Both the position numbers and the translations under genes were made by a program. Source: Apostichopus japonicus (Eukaryota > Echinodermata > Holothuroidea > Aspidochirotida > Stichopodidae). From it: DNA of 64,000 nt. This document shows positions 52,349 to 64,000 of the stretch, piece after piece. The stretch lies in assembly GCF_037975245.1 (NCBI RefSeq), contig NC_092568.1, positions 2,170,001-2,234,000 on the forward strand, given 5' to 3'. How positions within the stretch are numbered: the first letter of the stretch is position 1; each line of letters opens with the position of its first letter. The notes under the pieces were generated by a model. That model was not told the origin of the DNA. It did no database searches and was given only the letters and a program-made list of their open reading frames with translations.

Positions 52349-52734
52349 CAGGGGTTCCCTAACTGGGGTGCATGAACCCCCAGAGGGAAGGGTGAGTCCA
52401 TCCCAAGGGGTTCGTGAGACGTTTCTGAAAGTCAAAAGTAGAGTACTTTTTGTTGAACTAAAATCTGATATATCATATAATTTAGTAATGTACAAAAGTC
52501 GTACCTATCGACAAGCTCTTTTCGCGTTCCATACGTATATGTTGATATATATGTAGTGCCGTACCGTGCATTTTTCATTACATTTTTACACTATGAACTT
52601 GATATTTTACGAAGCACTGTTATGGGTATTATAGTATAATGATGATTCAGATCGTGTCTCGAAAAGTTGGGGGTTCGTGGACAACTCTATCGCCCACAGG
52701 GGGTTCGTGGGGGGGGGGGGTTAGGGAAACTCTG
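52349..52734. mobile_element. hAT-like MITE with perfect 8-bp target duplication
   Basis: 386 bp, ends CAGGGGTTCCCTAACTGG and GGTTAGGGAAACTCTG (inverted), flanked by ACCTAATG at 52341-52348 and 52735-52742. The CAGGGGTTCCC termini are of the kind seen in hAT nonautonomous elements across animals. No coding capacity. Confidence 0.9.
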
Positions 52735-53319
52735 ACCTAATGGATGGATGCTTCGGTTATTGCTTCTCCGTTTTTAAGAAGAACAGTTGACAATTCTTTT
52801 CACCGCTTGATATGTACTCTTATACAATTTCGAGTACTTTCAGTGAATGGATAACTGTATAACAATAGTAAATAAAACATACCCCATTGTGTAAGCTGCG
52901 GCTGCATATGATCTAGGAGTTAGCTTGCAACAGAATATATCTGAAGGAAAGTGACGAGGAATTTCACTGTGAAGTGAAATTTTGGGGAGGGGAGACACAT
53001 TGGAACGGATTTTAATCTTCCTCGATAACGAAAACAAATCGAATTGATTGATTTTCATATTACTTGACATCACATATTTCATTTTACATGGTAATCATTA
53101 ATTATTTAAGCCTAATTACTTTTATTTTTCAAATGTTTACCTCAAGTATCATGCCAGAAAGACAAACATGGTCACCATCTGATACAGCTTAAGTAGAGCA
53201 ATTAATTCATCCCTGTGACTTAAAATTACCAATTCCAACTTGGAGCTTATATAGAACCTATAGAAACATCAATTGTAAGTTGGGGACATGTTGTGTTTTA
53301 GTAACAAGAAACATAATAT
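52735..53319. other. Intergenic, no gene seen
   Basis: No motif recognised. Confidence 0.5.
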
Positions 53320-54350
53320 GATTTGTTTTGATTTGATTTTATTCGGCAAGATATCATTCTTCATCTACATACAAACAAAAATTGCACATAAAGATAAACA
53401 TTTAAAATACAAGATGGGAATATACTTGAATGCATCAAAAAGAAAATAACATGCCAAGGATAACCCTTTAAGCTAAAAGCTTATTTCCAAAGGGGTCCTT
53501 ATAACCATAAAAATTCAAAAGATAAGAAATAAACTATTAAAACATCTAAAACATGCATACAAACACTGTAAAAAAGAAAGATATTTACAAGCTAGACATT
53601 CATATGATTTAAAAGGTAGGCTTTGGCATCTTTTTTAAAATTGTATTTCAGCAGGATGGATTTTATGTTTTCAGGTAGCCTGTTCCAGTTTTTAATTGCA
53701 TTGTAATAAAAAGACCCAGCACTGTGCGTTTTAATTTTGGGAAGTTGAAAATTAAAAATACTGCCTCTTGTGTTATGGCTATGAACACTATTTACTCTAA
53801 TAAAACTCTCCCTCATATAAACTGGAGAGGTACCATGGAAAACATTAAAAACATGATTAAGACGAAGCTGTTCAGCCCTAGTGTTGATGTTCAAAATACC
53901 AAGAGTTTTAAAGTCAGCATGGTTAATGTGATAATAAAAATCTTTACCCAGAATGAATCTGATAACTTTGTTCTGGGCACATTGTAATCTACGAGCGTGG
54001 TACTTAGATATACCTCCATACCAAGATGAGATGGAATAATCGAACAGACAGAGAACAAGGGCTGTACAGATGGTCTTTTTCACATTTTGATTAAAATAAT
54101 TAGCTTGCCTGTAGAGGAATTTGAATCGAGAATTTGTTTTACTAATAATGCCAAGAACAATTTGTTCGCCATCAAGGTATTGGTTTAACTCCAGACCGAG
54201 GTAAACAACAGAATGTTTGGCCTTAATCAGCTGACCATTACAAACAATTGAGAAGTCAGTATACTGACCAAGTTTACGTTTCAATAGACCCATACGTAAC
54301 ACTTTTAACGAAATAGTCTTCACAATTATTGCCCCCAAAAAAGGTTTTAG
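53320..54350 (-). mobile_element. 5'-truncated LINE 3' end
   Basis: Minus-strand LINE whose 3' end near 53320 carries AATAAAATCAAATCAAAACA, a simple A-rich tail. Only about 1 kb remains. Confidence 0.8.
53592..54338 (-). pseudogene. LINE ORF2 C-terminal fragment (248 codons)
   Basis: Open frame covering the region after the RT catalytic motif: VVYLGLELNQYLDG, then KKTICTALVLCLFDYSISSWYG, QNKVIRFILG, a DFKTLGILNI stretch and HSHNTRG near the end, then WNRLPENIK. This is the usual C-terminal part of Jockey/CR1-group ORF2. The catalytic domain is absent, so it is a dead-on-arrival copy, not closely related to the LINE at 6261. Confidence 0.82.
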
Positions 54351-54403
54351 TTTATACCCTGGCAGATAACTAAATAGTGTTTAAAAGTGATGAGTTGTAG
54401 ACG

Positions 54404-55090
54404 AAAAACCACATAAATTGTTTACTATGAAATTGTATATATCAACTTCGTGCTCTTTGCTGTAAAATGTATTTACCTACGATCGTCACTACGTGTCAAT
54501 GAGTCTGTAATTGACCATGCATCGTGGGGTGTTTTCGTGTGGATGAGTGTGTAAAATCCTCATTCATCATGTGCATATTCAAAGTCATTAAAGTTGATAT
54601 ATCTTTGTACAAGGACCAAACCCACAAATGCTGTCATATTAAAACATGTTTGTACTCTTTGCTGAAAAATCCATTAAATAAATTATTAATTCATTATGTA
54701 AATTCAGTGTGAGTATAGGTCTATATACATTAATATAATATATGATCAAAACCACATAAATTGTTTACTATGAAATATAACATATCGACTTCGTGCTCTT
54801 TGCTGTAAATTTTATTTACCAACGATCGTCACTACGTGTCAATAAGTCTGTAATTAACCACCATTGGTGTTTTCTTGTGGATGAGTGTGTAATATCCTCA
54901 TTCATTATCTGCATATTCAAAGTCATTAAAGTTGATATTTCTTTGTACAAGGACCAAACCCACAAATGCTGTCATATTAAAACATGTTTGTACTCTTTGC
55001 TGAAAATTCCAGTAAATAAATTATAAATTCATTATGAAATTTCAGTGTGAGTAGCCTATAGGCCTATACATTAATATTAAAATATGCAAT
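54404..55090. repeat. Two tandem ~346-bp repeats
   Basis: AACCACATAAATTGTTTACT occurs at 54404 and 54750. Units share CGATCGTCACTACGTGTCAA and CACAAATGCTGTCATATTAA and differ by small indels and substitutions. Confidence 0.9.
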
Positions 55091-55216
55091 TAGAATGACA
55101 AGGGAAGGGAAATAACATGTTGAATGAATTGAATGTACTCTCTTTTAAATCACGTGTTTGTGACACGTCCTGCATGACGTCTATAAAACAGGAAAGATAT
55201 ACACTTGAATGTTAAA

Positions 55217-55603
55217 CAGTGGCGTAGGAAGGTACTTTTGAGTGGGGGGGGGGGGCTGAAGACTGATGGCCGGCCTGGGGGAAGGGTCTAAAGGGGGAGG
55301 GGGTGTCTTTTTTTTGCATTTCCAGGTGGCCTCAGATGCAATTTAACACACTTCAACACCCACTCCATTTTGTAAATAATTTTGCATTTTCACCTGGCCT
55401 TAGATGCAATTTGGTGCTCCAAATGGGATTTTTTTCTGCCAAAATGTTCTGAAAAAGGGGTTTTCTGACTTGCGAAGCGGGGTGGGGGGCTGAATGATAC
55501 TTCTTCCCCCATATCTTTCACTGGGGGGGGGGCTAGCGCAGGGAGGGGGCGGGACAGTGACTTATTTGGCCCCATGAGCTCGATATGGCTCTCGACGCCT
55601 CTG
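55217..55603. mobile_element. hAT-like MITE, imperfect ends
   Basis: Starts CAGTGGCGTAGGAAGG and ends CTCTCGACGCCTCTG, roughly inverted. It is G-rich inside with several G runs. The 8-bp flanks do not match, so either the copy is old or the boundary is off. Confidence 0.55.
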
Positions 55604-58600
55604 TGGATATGTATTGTAATACTGAAAACGTATTGACCTATATATATAATGCATCTCAATGATGACTCACTGCTCATAATTGTCCATCTTTTAATCACCT
55701 AAAGATTTCGCATGTAAACAAAGCAATTAAATTGCAAATTTTTGGTTTTCAAAAAAAACATTTGATTTATTGTGCTATAAATATTTTACATTTATAAATT
55801 GTAACAAATTTATTTCAATGATTGTAAAAGAAAAAAACAACTTACAAATCATTTTACTATTCATCGTCTAAACAGAATAAAACAATTGGTTAAAAAAAAC
55901 TCATTTGCAAAAAAGAAAAGAAAAAGGTTTTAAAACAAACCGTCTTCACTAAAGATAATGAAGGGAATAATCTCATCTTGGAGAAAATATTCTAATCTAT
56001 TAAAAATGCAAAGACGCCAGCATACTTTTTGATATTATGGCGTTCATGAAATATTTTATAGAATTTACCCATAACCACTAACCTGCCTGGGATAGACAAA
56101 CAAAACTCCATCAAAGTCTTATGTTGTTCTTCATAATGGTACCCGTAATATATGTATATATTTTTATTTTATGAAAACCACTTACACAATCATTTCTCGT
56201 AAATAATTGTCCCTCTTATTGCAAAAATCTGGCGTCGGTGTGTTTCACCAAGCAAGAGTAATCCTGATTGCTTCAATATACCTATACTGGAACTCTAAAT
56301 TTCACCTTAGTGTTTCAATTTACTGATCAATATTGATGATTCTTTCCACTTCACCGGCGGCCGTGTATCTTACGATATCATAGGGGCTTAATAACGCAAG
56401 AAGATGATTTTTGTCAATATATTCCATACGGCGTCACTTAAAGCACTTTCAACCGTTGATTGCTTTGTCTCTCATATATTGGACAAAAGGCGACAAAGAG
56501 ATTACCAGAGCTGACGTAAGAATTTAATAGGATGGCATTAGGCCCAAGTTTAGTCTTCAAATATCATGGCCCCCAAGAAAATATTAAAAATTAATATATA
56601 AAAAGGAAGTAAAGGAAAACCTGAGTACTACAATTGTTCCAATAGCTACTCCTGTTATCGGTATATTTGTCTTAAAAATACGCTTAGTATACCGTAGTCT
56701 CTGGAGAGCACCTATAATGCTAAACTGATGACGTCACTTGCCCTGTGCAGGCCTACGTGATAATACTAATCCATTGTTTCATAAATTCTAATAAATCAAC
56801 CAAAAAATATTCTGTTAGGTTAATATGTAAACAACAGAACACGGTTGGATAACATTCAACCACAACTTGGCAACGAAAAATGTGTAACACGTAGTAAACA
56901 GGCCTTTCGAGGACAGTGTAGTGTGTTCAAGTATATACTTTTATCCGAGTGTCAGGTACTTCCGAGTACTTGAGGTTCCGATTAACAAGTGCCATAGTCC
57001 GAGTGCTGCTTTTTTTATCCGAGTACCAAAAACCAGTGTTCGAGTACAGAATGTTAGAATTCGAGTACTTTTCGAGTGATATATGAATTAAAAATTTAAT
57101 AGAAGTACAACTTCATGGTGACTCAGAACAGTCATCCTTCGAAGTCACCCTTTAAATGAACTCCAGTTTGCAGCCGTTTTATGCCTATAGTAATTAATAT
57201 GAAATTATATCTCTGAATATTACTTGCCTGTAAAGACGTTCCGTCGAGGTTTGAACGTATTATTATACAGAGTAGTTCAAGAACTGCGCTTCAAATATCG
57301 GCTCATTTAAATACAAATTACTGCATCCCTGCCACCACTAACCCTCCCCAGAGGTGAATCCAATATTTTATATTTACAAACAGAAAAAGTTGCGACGCCC
57401 GGCGGTCTTTGAAGCCGGCTCGGAATGCAGTAATCTGGGAGAATCCTCCTCAGGTCTAAACACAAGGTTGTGCAACTAAATAGTTTTGAATGTTTGTGTG
57501 AGCTTTTAATGGGTATGTATGCCCCAATATTCCCCCATCGCTGAATCCACGCCTGCCCCCCCCCACCCCCTGACACCTTCTTATCCCTATCTGCGACGAA
57601 TGAAAGGTGTAAATGACCCTACTAGGCACTTGAATTCTTGCTTGTATTCCTCCGATTGTCAAGATTTCCAGATTTGTGCAAATTTGAAGACGATTCAGTG
57701 TACTTATGCATCGTTAATCCGCGGCTGCATGAAAGACTTTTTGCTCGGTTTTTTTTTTACAACATGACGAACATTTTCAAGAAGCCCATTATTCGGCTTC
57801 AAGATAAATATAATAACCATTCATGTGGTTAAAATTTTGTTTATTCTTTCGCAGGAGGTTTCCAAGTACCGTCCGTCGATATCATCTCATAAGTGATAAA
57901 ATTATTCTCATCTCCCACGAGATGCACTATCTCCTGCAGTAAACTGCGTTAAATACATAAGTTACCCCACAAAACAAATATCACATTCCTATCGTTATTT
58001 GTCTGTTTTCGAGATGTAAAAAAAAACCTTGCTTTATTTCGACTGACGTTGTGTTTTGAACACGACTTTTTACACGTAAACCTCTTCTCGAGACACCACT
58101 TTACTTTCACTGAGTGTACTATAACATCTGATTCTGAATGATAAATCAAAATATTTTTTGACAAGCTATCGTCTTCATATACAAATAACTGAATGGGAAA
58201 AGGTGCTGGGGGTAGGGGTAGGACATGTCTTGTCAAGTTCGTGCCTTTGCATATAAAGTTATGTTTCCCACAAAATATTGCACCCAATTCATGTTGGACT
58301 CATGTAATTGTTTGCAATTGCTATCTTTTGTGAAAAGGGTTGGGGTACAGAAGGGGGTAGGTCGGTGTGAGGAAGGAGTGGGGAGGGAAATGATAGGGTG
58401 AGGTATAGGGGTAAGAGTTGATATTTTTCATTTGAAACCATCAGTTGCTCTACCGAAAACAAATGATTAAGAGAGCTTTGCAAAAAGAGACTGTACCTAT
58501 ATAAACTCTAACTCTTACAGCTGTTCAGATGTAACCATTGGCGTGCGCAAGGGATGTGGGGGGGGGGGGTAGGGTGGGAGGGGACATGTATGTCATAACC

Positions 58601-58912
58601 GTCATTTGGTTCGGGTTACTGTTCAAGGGACGCGGTATATAACAATACAAGCAACATGCACTAATAGTAATTATTTTCTAATGGACTATAACATATCAAC
58701 AATAATTTTGTGCCTAAAGTCATCCTATTAGTTTCAGTTGTCATCCAATACATCATATGGCAAGTTGTTAAATATATGCATATTCGTTATAATATCAACA
58801 ATCAAATTTATTAATTTTCAAAATCCGTGTCACGATTATACAGCATTTTCTATATAAGAAAGATAACCATGATGTGGTACACATGCCTGGTGATATGTGC
58901 GCTTGGCAGGGG
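55604..58912. other. Intergenic, no gene seen
   Basis: AT-rich. Contains degenerate TCCGAGTAC repeats at about 56940-57080 and poly-C/poly-G near 57556 and 58559. No coding sequence or element with defined ends was recognised. Confidence 0.5.
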
Positions 58913-60133
58913 CAGGCGCGGCGGAACGGGAAAATTATTGGGGGGCTAATATGTGGAGACTATCTAAGCGGAGCGCCACCATAGGTTGCCGCGGAGCGTA
59001 CAAGAAAATTTTGGGTTTTTCAAACCCCCCAGATGGCCGGAAACGGCACTTCCCGAGTGTTTTATGCTGCGAATACCTAGCCCTAAAACATGGGTCTCAA
59101 GCCTGCAATTTCTCAGATTGTAATTTGTATATTCGATGGTGTTTTAAGAGAGTAGCTATTACTCGACGTGTACTCGCAAAGAGGTTTTTGAGTGTAGTAA
59201 ATTACTACTTGCAATTAAATGCAATAATTACAAGGGCGTCGGAAGCTATTTTTGATTGGTACGGCGGTTCAGAGTGTGGCCAACTATCATAATTATCGGG
59301 GGGACGTTTGGTAGGTCAAACTACGCTACGCGCCACCATGGTTGGCGCGTAGCGTAATGGAGAAAATTTTGAAAATATGCCTCCCAGATTGCAGGAAATG
59401 GCACTTCCCGAGCTTGAAAACAAGACCCCTGCCATGCCAGAGTAGTCACATTTAGCCTACTTGCCGTCATCATTATAGAAAATTATTGAAACATATACCA
59501 CCGAGATTTTTTTCCCCCATTTTTTAGTCCTACTTTTTTCTTCTTTTTTTTGCGTCGTGAATATTGGTCCGGCGTTCGCCGGACCTACCCGTACCGGCTC
59601 CGACGCCCCTGAATTAAATAAATGTCATAAGAAAAAAACAGAAAGCATTTCTTAATGTCAACAAATGGGTAATTCCAAAACCATGTGCAGTTGCCAACAA
59701 ATTTCTATGACCTAGCACTGTCATCATGTCATGAATGCATGTACCCTATACAGTACAGGTGAAATGCTAATATTGTGTTTTTGTTCGTTTAATAATTGAT
59801 TGCGTTTAAACATAAAGCCATGTTCCACGCCTTGCGTGTACTCGTAGTGTAAACGCAAATGTTGATGAGTGTAGCGTTTAGCTTATTACCGTCTTATTTA
59901 AAACACTAATATTCGATGAGGCATGATACAGACAATCAATTATCATATTTAATTATTACACCTATGTAGTATACGTGTGCATCGGACAGATCGACAAGTA
60001 TGCATTAAAAAATGGGCAGATGCACGTTTCGGAGCCTTGGTAAATATTGGGGGGGCTTATCATGCATTTGCCCCCTCAACTTTTTCATTGGGGGGCTGAG
60101 CCCCCCCCAAGCCCCCCGGTTCCGCCGCCACTG
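58913..60133. mobile_element. hAT-like nonautonomous element (family 1, copy 2)
   Basis: 1,221 bp including a nested insert. Ends CAGGCGCGGCGGAACG and GGTTCCGCCGCCACTG. It is flanked on both sides by GGCAGGGG (58905-58912, 60134-60141), a perfect 8-bp target duplication. Same family as 23465-24066 but longer by the nested MITE and about 200 bp near 59740-59960. Confidence 0.88.
59231..59611. mobile_element. MITE family 2, complete copy nested in the hAT-like element
   Basis: 381 bp with ends CAAGGGCGTCGGAAGC and GGCTCCGACGCCCCTG. AATTA is present on both sides, and the related element at 23465 has the uninterrupted sequence AATAATTAAATAAATG, which proves the insertion. The 5-bp target duplication differs from the hAT families in the window. 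Confidence 0.85.
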
Positions 60134-60856
60134 GGCAGGGGTTAAAGCCCGAAGCCAGGACCAATTAAGAAGCCAGGTAAAATATGGAAGGAAGAAGGAA
60201 AATAGGGCATCAAAAATATACATGAAATATACATAAACAAAAATGAAGAATGCAAAAAGATGGCCCAGTTATAATAGTTCCTGGCTCGACCTGGTTATCG
60301 GTGCCACTGGCACAGATTTACGACATGTGAAAAAAATGTAAATGCTGATGCTCAGCGATGTTTGTGATGGTGTGAAGACTCGTAAATGGTGTGAAGACTC
60401 GTGCAAAAAGAAACGTCTAATGCCGGTAATCTGACCTAGTTTCGAATGAGGTGTAACAGAAGTGTTAGACACCACCATCGATCCCAGAAAATACAAACAC
60501 AGCTTGCTACCGTCGGTAATTAGACACTAGTGTACAGTCAATACATGCAGCTATATGGTCAATACCCACAACACATTGTACATAGCAGCGATGGACATCT
60601 CAGGTCCAGATAAAAGATAACAAGGTATCTCGTTTCATTACTATCTGCACTTTGTAGCGACAGAAGGAAAATTCACTTGCAAGCAACAGAGAGTTAACTT
60701 TTTTTCAGAGGGCGGCACGCGGTTTGGGGCGAGTCTTCAATGCCTTTAAGGTTACTACGCAACTGTTAGTAGAGTAGACCTTATCATTATTTTAAGATTA
60801 ACACCGGCACAAGTATCTATACCATCCAAGCAGGGTCAGGAGCGGTCAATTAAATT
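60134..60856. other. 3' side of GPCR-C, no gene seen
   Basis: Unlike A and B, no sequence shared with the other GPCR flanks is visible. Confidence 0.5.
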
Positions 60857-61517
60857 CTAGATATTATTCAGTTGTAAATCTTGCATTTGGCTGTGATTTG
60901 TTGATCGTACTTCACTCAAATTTGAACTTTGACGAGGACTATCAATCCGCATGCATTTACTACAAAGTATTGTCTTCATCGCTTTATTAAACCCATCATT
61001 TCTCAAGGCGTATATGATTGGATTAATACAGGAGTTCAGAAACAATGGGTACTCGCACAATGTCTGTATAATAATCAATTCTGTTAGTGTGTACTTTCCA
61101 TAAACCTCATATGTAAACTGAAAGCTACTTGGCAAGAAGCACAACCCGAATGCTCCAACAAGCATAGCCATGGTAACCAAGCCGCGGCGTTGGTTCCGTG
61201 CGTTTTGATGTTGTTTTTGGGTCATTTCGCGGAGTCTGTGTACATGTTGTGATGCCTTGCGTAACATTATCATGTACAAACTGGTCATAAGTAGGAAATA
61301 TACCGGTATGAATCCAGCAATCACCAGAGTGAGTATATCCTGTTCGGCACCGTAACTCTCCGCTCGACATGTCCATTCTCGTTCCGTAGTGTCTGGTATG
61401 AATATTGGCAACACACCAAACGAAATATTGTAGAACCATATTATTGACATTACTACCTTAGCTCGGAATGACGTCACAATATTAGGATACTTCAACGGTT
61501 TGCAGACGGATATGAGT
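60857..61517 (-). CDS. GPCR-C, coding exon 2 (partial gene)
   Basis: Diverged paralogue of GPCR-A/B, about half identical by eye. The acceptor TTTCACAG precedes base 61517 at exactly the same codon position. Motifs are (DR)LISVCKPLKY, an ECL2 Cys in REWTCRAES, GLVTMAMLVGAFGLCFLP in TM6 (CFLP for CWLP, so the toggle Trp is Phe) and NPIIYALRND in TM7. The tail is shorter and ends DLQLNNI. The frame stays open into the intron, but the splice site and paralogues define the exon. No exon 1 is found up to 64000. With an intron of several kb it would lie outside the window, or be lost. Confidence 0.85.
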
Positions 61518-64000
61518 CTGTGAAAGAGAATAACAAGACTTAAATAGTTTTTTAAACCACATGGATTGTACAATAGCTGCCCCAGTTCTATTCGATAAGA
61601 CAATTTCATTTAAAATTAAGCTAAACTGAATAGAAAGGTATGTGATTGTATGTTAAAGCAGCATTCTCGCCTTATATCAGGAGAACCATATATAGTTACT
61701 GACAGTTTATCGATTAAGTGTAATAAAATTGCTTGTCCTGTTCACGGACATATTCCAACTTTGCGAAGAACGTTTTTTGAGATGTTCAAGCATTAGAATA
61801 TTATTAATCAATGTGGCTGGCCTTCCTAGTTTAGAACACATCCTAATATAGTCGTCAAACCATTTGGAGAAAAACATACATACATACACGCACACGCACG
61901 CGCACACCGACACATTGACGATATCATCATAAAGCGAGGACATGAACAAAGGGAGTACTATTGTCAAATAACAAATTAAATTATGTATTGAAAATATTTC
62001 CAGGACCAATGTAAAACGAAATGAATGGAATATTGTGTTTTAGAGTTAATTTTCATTTCGAAAATGGATTAAGATTCACAATACATAATTGTCGATTCAG
62101 TTGGACTACCTTTTAGCATTAACCACGGAAGATGACCACACGTTAAATACATAGACATAATTCCAGTTCAATGATCGCCGCGGAAACTACTATGCGTTCA
62201 CAATGCAGCGCCCTAACACGGGGGTTGTGCATGACCCTAATATTATTTTTACTTTCGCTGGGCGGGATCGCTGCCGAATTACTTTCAACGCTCCAGCTTT
62301 CTCCCCTCCAATCTCAAATATATGTCGGGGTCATCCGTTAACGTTCCGTATAAAGTCTGCAATATAGATTGTATACTCTGCTCAGTCCTGTGAGTTATCC
62401 CTGCTCTTCCCTGGGGGTCATCCCTGCTCTTCCCTGGGGTTATCCCTGCTCTACCCTGGGGATTATCCCTGCTCTCTCTTGTGAGTTATTCCTGCTCTAC
62501 CCTGGGATTTATCCCTGCTCTACCATGTGAATTTTACATATATAGTCACTGTCGGGTCTGTTCAGTTACTAACGAACTTAATTCCTTGTACTCTGAAAAC
62601 GCTGTTCTATACAGGTATCGATCCCTCCCTCTGTAAACCCACCGCAGTTTTTGAGGATGGCAACACTGCAGGCCAGGGGAAGGAGGGGGGGGGGGTATAT
62701 ACACGTTGTGTATTATTGCCATTTGAGTGTTGTATATGTAATTGTCAACATGTATGGTGTCTCCTCTTCCCACCTCCCACAGCCATGAGACACAATCCTA
62801 ACCATTGTTATTGGTCTTTGTGATACATAGATAAATAGCATGAACATCTTCCCCAAACAGCTAAGAAAAATCTTATTCAATTTCGGAGATATCATATCAG
62901 ATGTAAGTTTTCTCATTACACAAGGATAAAGACTTGGTCAAGTCTAAAGACTTGATTCAGACTAAATACGACATCATCGAACCATATGTGTTTCATATTT
63001 TGTTATGTTTTTCTTGTATGTTGTTTCGATAATGATACTGTCACTGATTGTTATGTATACACATTTGCTGGCTATATTCGCGGACTGTAACAAGTTTTCA
63101 TGTCTAACCTATACCTGCAGTCAGCGTCCATATATAGTTGCTTGTCCTTGAAAGGATGTATTGTGTTTCAGAATATGCATATGTAATTGTGACAAGTCTT
63201 CGACTTGTGTCAAGTTACATACCTGTATTGGTATTAGCTATAGGGTAGCTTATACTTCAGTATGAAATTTGATATTACGTCGCTCAAATTTAATGGTAAG
63301 TCGTCCTTAGAAAAACGTCTTTTTTTCATGGCATGGACCATGTCAATACAGCAATATAAGTTAAACTTGTAGAAAAATAAAATAAAAACTATTGTGATGA
63401 CAATCATAGCGATATATGTTTTCGTTATGCAGATTTGGCTTCAAGCATGTGTTGCGATGACGTCATTATTCGGTAGGCTTTTTTTTTCTTCAAATTTTGC
63501 AATTGAGGTCTATCCAGTTTGCGGAAACAGCCTAAAGTATATATATTATTTGGGAGCTAAGACAACCATCGTAACATAGTCCTTTGATATTAGTCTGAAA
63601 ACTCGAGCAAGTCTAAATATTAATATATTATTAATAAATTATACTTTGTTCATTTTCTTCGGTAGAAGATTATTTGCTATGTAAAGTATCCACGTATTAC
63701 CGTAGCCTACATTATGTATATTCTCATTGCCTTCAGGAGCGTTACTGCATAATTTAACCTTGAAAATATGAAAGCAGCATCAAAGAGAAACAAAGAGATT
63801 TCACTTTCTATAGCGCATGGGAGAGTCCAGGGTTTTATAAAGGACGGGTGTTGCAGGGGGGTCGACATGAATCCGACTCTCCCATGTGCTGTATAACTAA
63901 GTTTTACGTATGGTTGCAATGGAATTCACGTCCGCCCCCCCCCCGGCATCCCCCTCCCCCGATCCGCACCTATAGCGGCATTAAATGTAAAATAATTAAA
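61518..64000. other. Probable GPCR-C intron, no exon found
   Basis: No TM1-TM3 coding segment on the minus strand. Contains a CCCTGCTCT minisatellite (below) and G/C runs near 62686 and 63936. Confidence 0.5.
62395..62530. repeat. ATCCCTGCTCT minisatellite
   Basis: Five to six units of 22-26 bp with the core TTATCCCTGCTCTACCCTGG. Confidence 0.85.

Noticed and set aside
53724-53987. Plus-strand 87-codon frame
   Set aside because: It is antisense to the LINE C-terminal fragment, which has clear family motifs.

Overview
The window is animal nuclear DNA: AT-rich, intron-containing and dense in transposable elements. It carries class A GPCR exons, a spliced SAM-dependent methyltransferase gene, a Penelope-like retroelement, CR1/Jockey-type LINE fragments, many hAT-like MITEs, long (TA)n arrays and an unusual number of poly-G/poly-C runs of 10-17 bases. 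The gene and repeat content suggests a marine invertebrate, plausibly a deuterostome such as an echinoderm. That is inference only, because no diagnostic single-copy gene is present.

The main structure is a family of rhodopsin-like GPCR genes on the minus strand. Each has two coding exons, split inside the DR(Y) motif at the end of TM3. GPCR-A has exon 1 at 12567-12940 and exon 2 at 3520-4243 (365 aa). GPCR-B has exon 1 at 49083-49456 and exon 2 at 38048-38756 (360 aa). Both are intact. GPCR-C (60857-61517) is a more diverged paralogue of which only exon 2 lies in the window. A and B sit in a direct segmental duplication (about 1-13640 and 33734-50168). A scrambled remnant of a further copy (13797-16160, no exons) contains four 411-bp tandem repeats.

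Comparing A with B shows which insertions came after the duplication. In A, intron 1 received a Penelope-like element (4271-9747), which was itself interrupted by an antisense LINE (6261-8697). A 1.88-kb tandem duplication (8606-12377) then copied the end of this nest. In B, the insertions are a SINE-like piece (33978-34290), a 4.1-kb inverted-repeat element with palindromic ACGT arrays and a 6-bp target duplication (40677-44777, itself hit by a hAT-like MITE), a 655-bp inverted-repeat element with an 8-bp target duplication (45199-45853), and a 2.9-kb block with LINE debris (45892-48815).

Between A and B, on the plus strand, lies a complete six-exon class I methyltransferase gene (16212-21015, 276 aa). 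Its start codon is about 50 bp from the breakpoint of the scrambled GPCR copy. The regions 21-33.7 kb, 50-60.8 kb and 61.6-64 kb hold no convincing gene, only MITEs, a LINE 3' end, minisatellites and unassigned DNA.

The most interesting signals are hammerhead-ribozyme-like motifs in the Penelope repeats, the 4.1-kb element with palindromic termini, a GGGCCC-rich minisatellite present as two inverted copies, and the recombination history of the GPCR array. I found no wholly new gene system.
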